The position numbers and the translations under genes are program-made. Source: JBLMYQ01 sp050258375 (GTDB lineage: Bacteria > Bacillota > Clostridia > Acetivibrionales > UBA4821). From it: a stretch of DNA of 18,441 bases. Under the pieces are notes generated by a model, which was given only the letters and a program-made list of their open reading frames with translations, was not told where the DNA came from and made no database searches. This document shows, piece after piece, positions 13,930 to 18,441 of the stretch; position 1 is the first letter of the stretch, and each line of letters starts with the position of its first letter. The stretch covers positions 1 through 18,441 of the forward strand of contig JBLMYQ010000006.1 of the NCBI GenBank assembly GCA_050258375.1, written 5' to 3'.

Positions 13930-15138
13930 TTAAAGCTTTATAAACAGGCTATTAGCCAATATCAGAAGCGTGCCTAAACCTATTGATATAACAATAGCAG
14001 GAATAGCTATTTTCATTTCCTTTAAGACACCGGAAAATGATGTATAAGTTGAACAACCTGTAAAGTTCATTGCATAAAATGCAGATAGCGATGGTAAAAC
14101 CAATATATATCCTACTGCTCTTACCAAACTATATAAAGGCGCTTGTGGCCATCCATTAAACATATTTACACAAATAGCCCAAATCAAACCCAAGAGCCAC
14201 CCCTTCCATGCAAAAGCTCTGCCCGGAATCCATGGCAGCAATACAGGAGTTAATACGCATCCCACTATCAATGCACCTGCATATCCATAAAAATCAACTA
14301 ATCCAAAAGGCTTAGCTGCTATGAGATTTAATAAAAACAGTATGCCAAAGACTATCAAAGAAGGTTTAAAAGTACTTACCAATTCTATTGGCGTTAAGAT
14401 AAGTCTATCGTATGTTGTGAAATTAACTGTACGCATTTTTTCAGTTGCTTTCATTCCTGAACTGATAAATTCTTTTAAATCCTTTGCCCTCACCGGTCCA
14501 TAAGCTACTTTAAATCCGGAGTGTTTTGTAACTTCATGAGCGCCTACCCCTGGCGCTCCCAACTGTGGCAATATTAACGTCTTGTGTGATACAACCTTTG
14601 AAAGCTCTGTTTTATTTATGCGATTTATAATTTCCTTTGTACCAAATGTACCTTTTCCGGCAGCACACCAGACATTGATGCCTTTGGTATCAAGCACAAG
14701 TATCCATACATTAATGCCTGTTAATTCTTTTCTTAATGAGTCAAAGGTTAATTTGTAATTTGCAGTAACCAACACAGGTGAAGTGTCATCCGGTGTACCA
14801 ACAGCATAAAGCCCAGGATCTATTTTATAATTCATTCTGTTTATTCCCCAGCGAGCCTTCCAGTTACCTATTGTATCTTTAAAAGATAATTCCGTTGAGA
14901 CTCGTGGTAATTTAACAATGGGAGTTCGTATTTCACCTACTATCCAATTATCCTTTTTACTATATTGTGTAATTGACTCTGGAAGCCAGTCATTGCCATC
15001 TCCACAGCAACATGACTTCTTATCATCTATATTATATAAAGAACCCCTTTGATTACTTTTACGAACTCTATGTTTGACTCTGACCACTTTATTTTTTATG
15101 TCTTTAGCATCTGAATTACAGCATTCCTTACTTTCCAA
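13930..15138 (-). CDS. hgcA: Mercury methyltransferase corrinoid protein HgcA
   Basis: HgcA transfers a methyl group from its corrinoid cofactor to Hg(II). The diagnostic cap-helix motif NVWCAAGKGTFGTKE is present, with the strictly required Cys at residue 158. Upstream conserved stretches are PRVSTELSFKDTIG, DPGLYAVGTP and SPVLVTANYKLTFD. The C-terminal half holds about five membrane helices between residues 260 and 400. The N-terminus carries an unusual cysteine-rich extension (Cys6-Cys7 and Cys43-45). The preferred start is a TTG at 15138, six bases after AGGGGTG. An ATG at 15192 would lie far inside arsR. With the TTG start the gene overlaps arsR by 11 bases, suggesting coupled translation. 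hgcB follows 13 bases later. Length, about 402 aa, is normal for the family. Confidence 0.96.
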   Translation of the reverse strand: MESKECCNSDAKDIKNKVVRVKHRVRKSNQRGSLYNIDDKKSCCCGDGNDWLPESITQYSKKDNWIVGEIRTPIVKLPRVSTELSFKDTIGNWKARWGINRMNYKIDPGLYAVGTPDDTSPVLVTANYKLTFDSLRKELTGINVWILVLDTKGINVWCAAGKGTFGTKEIINRINKTELSKVVSHKTLILPQLGAPGVGAHEVTKHSGFKVAYGPVRAKDLKEFISSGMKATEKMRTVNFTTYDRLILTPIELVSTFKPSLIVFGILFLLNLIAAKPFGLVDFYGYAGALIVGCVLTPVLLPWIPGRAFAWKGWLLGLIWAICVNMFNGWPQAPLYSLVRAVGYILVLPSLSAFYAMNFTGCSTYTSFSGVLKEMKIAIPAIVISIGLGTLLILANSLFIKL

Positions 15139-15472
15139 TTTCTTCACCCCTAACCAAATTACATTCGCATTTATCTTTACAAATGCATTCATCTGTATCT
15201 GTAAATAGATTCATAAGGAATAGTATAAGCTTATTACAATTAGTATTATTTAGTGAGTAAAAACTCCACAGCCCTACTTTTCTGCATTCTACAATACCAC
15301 AATCCATTAACACCTTCATATGATGTGATAGTGTAGGCTGTTTAAAATTAAATTCTTCTAATATATTACACGCACACATTTCTCCACAAGACAACATATC
15401 AATTATCTTCAGTCTGCTTGAATCCGCAAGTGCTTTTATAATCTTTTCATTATCATCATAATTCAGCTTCAT
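15128..15472 (-). CDS. arsR: ArsR/SmtB-family metalloid-responsive repressor
   Basis: This 114-aa winged-helix repressor has the sensor motif SCGEMCACNILEEF, with Cys residues near 29, 33 and 35, followed directly by the recognition helix QPTLSHHMKVL. This is the classic arsenic(III) site, where metalloid binding releases DNA. A second cysteine cluster (CICKDKCEC) is at the C-terminus and may tune metal choice, perhaps including mercury, though that is inference. The ATG has GGGGTGA upstream. It is first in the operon arsR-hgcA-hgcB-acr3, and a palindrome sits at its transcription start. It therefore probably represses hgcAB together with the arsenite exporter. Confidence 0.94.
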   Translation of the reverse strand: MKLNYDDNEKIIKALADSSRLKIIDMLSCGEMCACNILEEFNFKQPTLSHHMKVLMDCGIVECRKVGLWSFYSLNNTNCNKLILFLMNLFTDTDECICKDKCECNLVRGEEIGK

Positions 15473-15497
15473 ACAATCACCCCGCGCATATATATAG

Positions 15498-15542
15498 ATA
15501 GATATCTATGTATAATATATATACTTTTTTATATTATGTCAA
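15498..15542 (-). promoter_or_regulatory. arsR operon promoter and palindromic operator
   Basis: The minus strand has TTGACA (15542-15537), a 17-base spacer and TATATT (15519-15514). The perfect 12-bp palindrome ATAGATATCTAT (15498-15509) covers the expected start point near 15507, the usual place for an ArsR operator. This is the only promoter I see for arsR, hgcA, hgcB and acr3. Confidence 0.7.
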
Positions 15543-15675
15543 TATATTCATTATATCAGGATACAAATTTTATTGTTATATTTACTTATTTCTATATATT
15601 ATTCTATGTGTCATTTTTATAATTGTTATTAATTTCTTTAGTAATTATTTTTTTATTAATTAAGGACAAACTAAA

Positions 15676-15706
15676 AAGCTGCCGATATTGCATCAGCAGC
15701 TTTTTG
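15676..15706 (-). terminator. Intrinsic terminator after glmS
   Basis: AAAAAGCTGC pairs with GCAGCTTTTT, and GAT/ATC extends the stem inward. The T-run makes it functional on the minus strand, about 50 bases after the glmS stop, and its A/T arms make it plausible on both strands. It closely resembles the hairpin at 12398-12427. Confidence 0.9.
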
Positions 15707-15757
15707 ATTTAAGACTTTTTTACACAGTTACAATAGCTATTATCATTTACTTATTCC

Positions 15758-17578
15758 CTACTCCACCGTTACACTCTTTGCCAAATTCCTTGGCTTATCT
15801 ACATCACAGCCCTTTTGAACCGCTACATAATAAGCAAACAACTGCAATGGTATAACCGTCAAAATTGAACTAAGCACATCCTCAGTCTTTGGAATATATA
15901 ATACAAAATCCGCAACCTTTTCAATCTCACTGCCACCTTCTTGTGCAACTGCAAGAACAACAGCCCCTCTTGCCTTAACTTCCTTTATATTGCTGAGCAT
16001 CTTGTCAAAAAGCTCTTCCTGGGTTGCCAGCGCTACAACCAATGTTCCCTTCTCAATCAATGCGATTGTGCCATGCTTTAGCTCGCCAGCAGCATATGCT
16101 TCCGAATGGATATATGATATTTCCTTCAGCTTCAATGAACCTTCAAGCGCAACCGTATAATCCAAGCCTCTTCCAAGGAAGAAAATATCCTTTGCATTGT
16201 AGTGGTTAGCCGCAAAATACTGGATTTTCTCCATATGCTCCAGAACCTCAGCGACCTTGTCAGGAAGCTGTTTCAGATGCTCTATTATTTGGGTTCCCTG
16301 CTCTTTAGTTATTGTATCTTTTTTAAGTGCAAAATCTACTGCAAGCAAATACATTGCAGAAAGCTGAGTTGTATAAGCCTTTGTAGATGCAACTGCAATC
16401 TCCGGTCCAGCCCATGTGTAAAGCACATTGTCCGACTCTCTTGCTATTGAGCTTCCTACAACATTTACAACCGAAACGATTTTGGCACCATGCTTCTTTG
16501 CTTCTCTAAGAGCTGCAAGCGTATCTGCAGTTTCACCAGATTGGCTAATTATTATTACCAGCATTTTTTCATTCAAAACCGGATTACGATACCTGAATTC
16601 AGATGCAATATCAACCTCAACAGGAATTCTCGCAAGCTTTTCAATAAGATACTTACCAACCATACCAGCATGATAAGCAGTACCGCAAGCAACAATAAAT
16701 ATCTTCTCAATCCCCTCAAGTTCATCCTTGCTCAAATCAAACTCAAGCTCAGGTTTTCCGTTCTTTATTCTGGGATTTATGGTATCCTTTATAACCTTTG
16801 GCTGTTCGAATATTTCCTTCAGCATGAAGTGTTCGTATCCGCCTTTTTCTGCTGAGGATACATCCCATTCAACCTTGTAGATATCTTTTTTAATTTCTTC
16901 ACCTTCTTTATTGAATATCTGCACACCATTTCTTCTGAGAATAACCAGTTCATTATCATTTAACAGATAAATATTCCTTGTATGCTCAAGAATTGCCGGA
17001 ATGTCTGATGCAATAAAATTCTCTCCTTCTCCCACTCCAACAATAAGGGGACTATCCTTTCTGACAGCAATAAATTGATCCGGATGCTCCTGTGAAATAA
17101 TCCCAAGTGCATATGAGCCTTCGAGCTTGGTCAAGGCTTTATTTACAGCCTCAACAAGGTTACCTTCATAAAAATACTCAATCAAATGTGCTATTATCTC
17201 TGTGTCTGTTTCTGAAAGAAATTCAACCCCTTTGGATTGGAGGAATTCCTTAAGTCTCAGATAGTTCTCAATTATTCCATTGTGTACAACTGCTATATGA
17301 CCCTTAAAACTGATATGAGGGTGAGAATTTACATCAGAGGGTTCTCCGTGAGTTGCCCAACGCGTATGCCCGATTCCAACAGTACTTGAAAGCTTTTCTT
17401 CTGCCAACTTTTCTTCAAGCATACTAAGCCTGCCCTTGCATTTTAAAATATCCAGCTCTTTGTTATTGATTATTGCTATTCCAGATGAATCATAACCCCT
17501 ATATTCAAGCTTTTTTAAACCTTCTATCAATACGGGAACCGAATTTTTGCTCCCTATATAACCAACTATTCCACACAT
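15758..17578 (-). CDS. glmS: Glutamine-fructose-6-phosphate aminotransferase (isomerising)
   Basis: GlmS makes glucosamine-6-phosphate from fructose-6-phosphate and glutamine, the entry step to peptidoglycan and amino-sugar synthesis. The 606-aa length is standard. The N-terminal class II amidotransferase domain begins MCGIVGYIG with nucleophile Cys2, followed by LEYRGYDSSGIA, GHTRWATHGEP and VVHNGIIENY. Two SIS sugar-isomerase domains follow (CGTAYHAG, ISQSGETADT and SEAYAAGELKHG). The protein ends in PRNLAKSVTVE, the conserved C-terminal loop. A long leader carries the GlmS ribozyme, so expression should fall when the product accumulates. The ATG at 17578 has AAAGGA about ten bases upstream. 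It could feed UDP-GlcNAc to the exopolysaccharide genes, but no direct link is shown. Confidence 0.98.
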   Translation of the reverse strand: MCGIVGYIGSKNSVPVLIEGLKKLEYRGYDSSGIAIINNKELDILKCKGRLSMLEEKLAEEKLSSTVGIGHTRWATHGEPSDVNSHPHISFKGHIAVVHNGIIENYLRLKEFLQSKGVEFLSETDTEIIAHLIEYFYEGNLVEAVNKALTKLEGSYALGIISQEHPDQFIAVRKDSPLIVGVGEGENFIASDIPAILEHTRNIYLLNDNELVILRRNGVQIFNKEGEEIKKDIYKVEWDVSSAEKGGYEHFMLKEIFEQPKVIKDTINPRIKNGKPELEFDLSKDELEGIEKIFIVACGTAYHAGMVGKYLIEKLARIPVEVDIASEFRYRNPVLNEKMLVIIISQSGETADTLAALREAKKHGAKIVSVVNVVGSSIARESDNVLYTWAGPEIAVASTKAYTTQLSAMYLLAVDFALKKDTITKEQGTQIIEHLKQLPDKVAEVLEHMEKIQYFAANHYNAKDIFFLGRGLDYTVALEGSLKLKEISYIHSEAYAAGELKHGTIALIEKGTLVVALATQEELFDKMLSNIKEVKARGAVVLAVAQEGGSEIEKVADFVLYIPKTEDVLSSILTVIPLQLFAYYVAVQKGCDVDKPRNLAKSVTVE

Positions 17579-17836
17579 ATATAATCACTTTCCTTTCATA
17601 TAATTAAATTTCCTAATTCCCCTCTATTGCATGCCCTCTCCCATCTAGCTTCCCTCTCCCACATCAGGCGATGGAAGAAATAGATAGACTTCGAAAGATT
17701 TTTACCTTGTTATTTCCCTTCTCCTGATTTCGGGAGAAGGGGTAGTGATGAGGGTATATAAGGTGAGTTATCACAATTTTGGGCATAAAAATAGCTATAA
17801 GCCAATAGCAAATAGCCAAAGTCTATCCTTGCACAC
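17579..17836 (-). other. Leader between the GlmS ribozyme and glmS, with a GC-richer dyad
   Basis: About 258 transcribed bases separate the ribozyme from the glmS start, longer than I would expect. They contain a 9-bp perfect dyad, CCCTTCTCC (17716-17724) and GGAGAAGGG (17733-17741). The flanks hold further CCCTCTCCC-like blocks at 17633-17660. The C/G-rich blocks contrast with the AT-rich surroundings, so this may be a dispersed intergenic repeat that inserted here. I see no gene. Confidence 0.5.
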
Positions 17837-17966
17837 TTGATTGTTTCTGTTGCCCGGTTACCCGGGTATTTGTTCAATCAATTACGAACGTGCCATCCGT
17901 GAGGTCATCCGCCGAATTTTCGATAAACCTCACCCTCGTCAACTGACTTTTGTCAGTGCTGGCGCT
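17837..17966 (-). ncRNA. GlmS ribozyme (glucosamine-6-phosphate-activated)
   Basis: Reading the minus strand from 17966, AGCGCCAGCACTGAC begins with the cleavage site (between A and GCGCC) and the P2 stem. The highly conserved core follows: CAGTTGACGAGGGTGAGG, TTATCGAAAATTCGGCGGA and TGACCTCAC. The strands GTGAGG and CCTCAC form P3. The distal P4 stem pairs TTGATTG with CAATCAA around an inner CCCGG/CCGGG hairpin and ends at 17837. Binding of glucosamine-6-phosphate triggers self-cleavage and mRNA decay. glmS lies downstream on the same strand. Confidence 0.95.
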
Positions 17967-18000
17967 CAATTTAGTTGTCTTATCTGCATTTCTCTTATAC

Positions 18001-18306
18001 TCTCATAAACCACCCCCATAATTAGTTTACATTGTAAAGTTGATAGTTAAAACCTTTGCTAAGTTCTTTGTTTTTAGACTTTAACTTTAAACTTTACACT
18101 TTTTAAAGCCATTTTTAGTATATATTATTATTATTATATTAGCAAGGTGAAAAAATAATTAGACAATAATATAAAATTGTTATAAAATCATTTTATTATT
18201 TAAACTAATATTATCAAGATAATTTAAGCAACTTTTGCTGGATTAGGATTATGAAAGGAGGAGATAAGCCCTTTATTGGCTATATCTTAAGGAGGGAGTT
18301 GATAGA
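18001..18306. other. Intergenic region between divergent glmS leader and the right-edge gene
   Basis: No gene is supported before 18307. The region holds the glmS promoter (not resolved; a TATAAG-like box lies near 18000 on the minus strand). It also holds a long imperfect dyad, TGTAAAGTT near 18030 against AACTTTACA near 18095, with GTTAAA/TTTAAC inside it. The rest is AT-rich. Confidence 0.45.
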
Positions 18307-18441
18307 ATGGGTAATAAAAAACAACGTGAAAAGGAACGGAAAAGACGTATTAAAGGGAAGCAGGAAGAAGCAAAGCTTCTATCAAAAGGAGGTAATGTTT
18401 CTATTTCCAGTTGTTCAGTTGAAATATTTGAATTTCTTCAT
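18307..18441 (+). CDS. Uncharacterised protein, N-terminal 45 residues (cut by window edge)
   Basis: The visible part begins MGNKKQREKERKRRIKGKQ, a strongly basic, helical N-terminus, then turns more hydrophobic (SSCSVEIFEFLH). I do not recognise the family. The start is well supported by AAGGAGGGAG about eight bases before the ATG. An overlapping frame starting at an ATG at 18251 also stays open to the edge, beginning MKGGDKPFIGYILRREL, but its own ATG has no ribosome binding site. I therefore prefer the 18307 frame. The basic N-terminus could bind nucleic acid, which is only a guess. Confidence 0.65.
   Translation, partial: MGNKKQREKERKRRIKGKQEEAKLLSKGGNVSISSCSVEIFEFLH

Noticed and set aside
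1..18441. CRISPR arrays, tRNA or rRNA genes
   Set aside because: I saw no regularly spaced direct repeats and no tRNA or rRNA sequence on either strand by eye.

Overview
The window looks like chromosomal DNA of an anaerobic, low-GC clostridium. The evidence is AT-rich intergenic DNA, strong AAGGAGG-type ribosome binding sites, a GlmS ribozyme, ferredoxin and NifU-like proteins, and an hgcAB pair. A Ruminiclostridium-like relative is my best guess, but no species marker is present. Almost all genes lie on the minus strand. Only an HTH-containing protein (8303-9109) and a partial gene at the right edge (18307 onward) are on the plus strand.

Region 1 (1-4004, minus) is an exopolysaccharide/capsule locus. 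In transcription order it encodes a Wzz/CpsC-type chain-length protein, a CpsD-type tyrosine kinase, a priming sugar-phosphate transferase, a UDP-sugar 4-epimerase and an asparagine-synthase-type amidotransferase that runs off the left edge. A strong terminator-like hairpin sits inside this operon, between the kinase and the transferase.

Region 2 (4197-7193, minus) holds two separate fluoride (crcB-motif) riboswitches, each with its own promoter and intrinsic terminator. The first leads an operon of a NifU/IscU-like scaffold protein and a GGGtGRT-family protein. The second leads an orphan 64-aa protein, followed by a signal-less NlpC/P60 hydrolase. No fluoride exporter (CrcB or EriC-F) is present, so this is an unusual set of fluoride-controlled genes.

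Region 3 (7376-10353) contains a flavodoxin-like protein, the unidentified HTH-containing protein, a decayed YgjP-type metallohydrolase pseudogene with two in-frame amber codons and a deletion, and an EamA-type transporter.

Region 4 (10511-15542, minus) is a metal/metalloid island. One unit is MarR-type regulator, small thioredoxin and ArsP-type permease. The other is ArsR repressor, HgcA, HgcB and Acr3 arsenite exporter. HgcA and HgcB carry the diagnostic motifs of the mercury-methylation pair, so the window predicts a mercury methylator whose hgcAB genes are under arsenic-type control. Look-alike terminator hairpins flank the arsR-hgcAB-acr3 unit.

Region 5 (15676-17966, minus) is glmS with its self-cleaving GlmS ribozyme in a long leader that also contains a separate dyad repeat. 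The right edge starts a plus-strand gene of unknown function.
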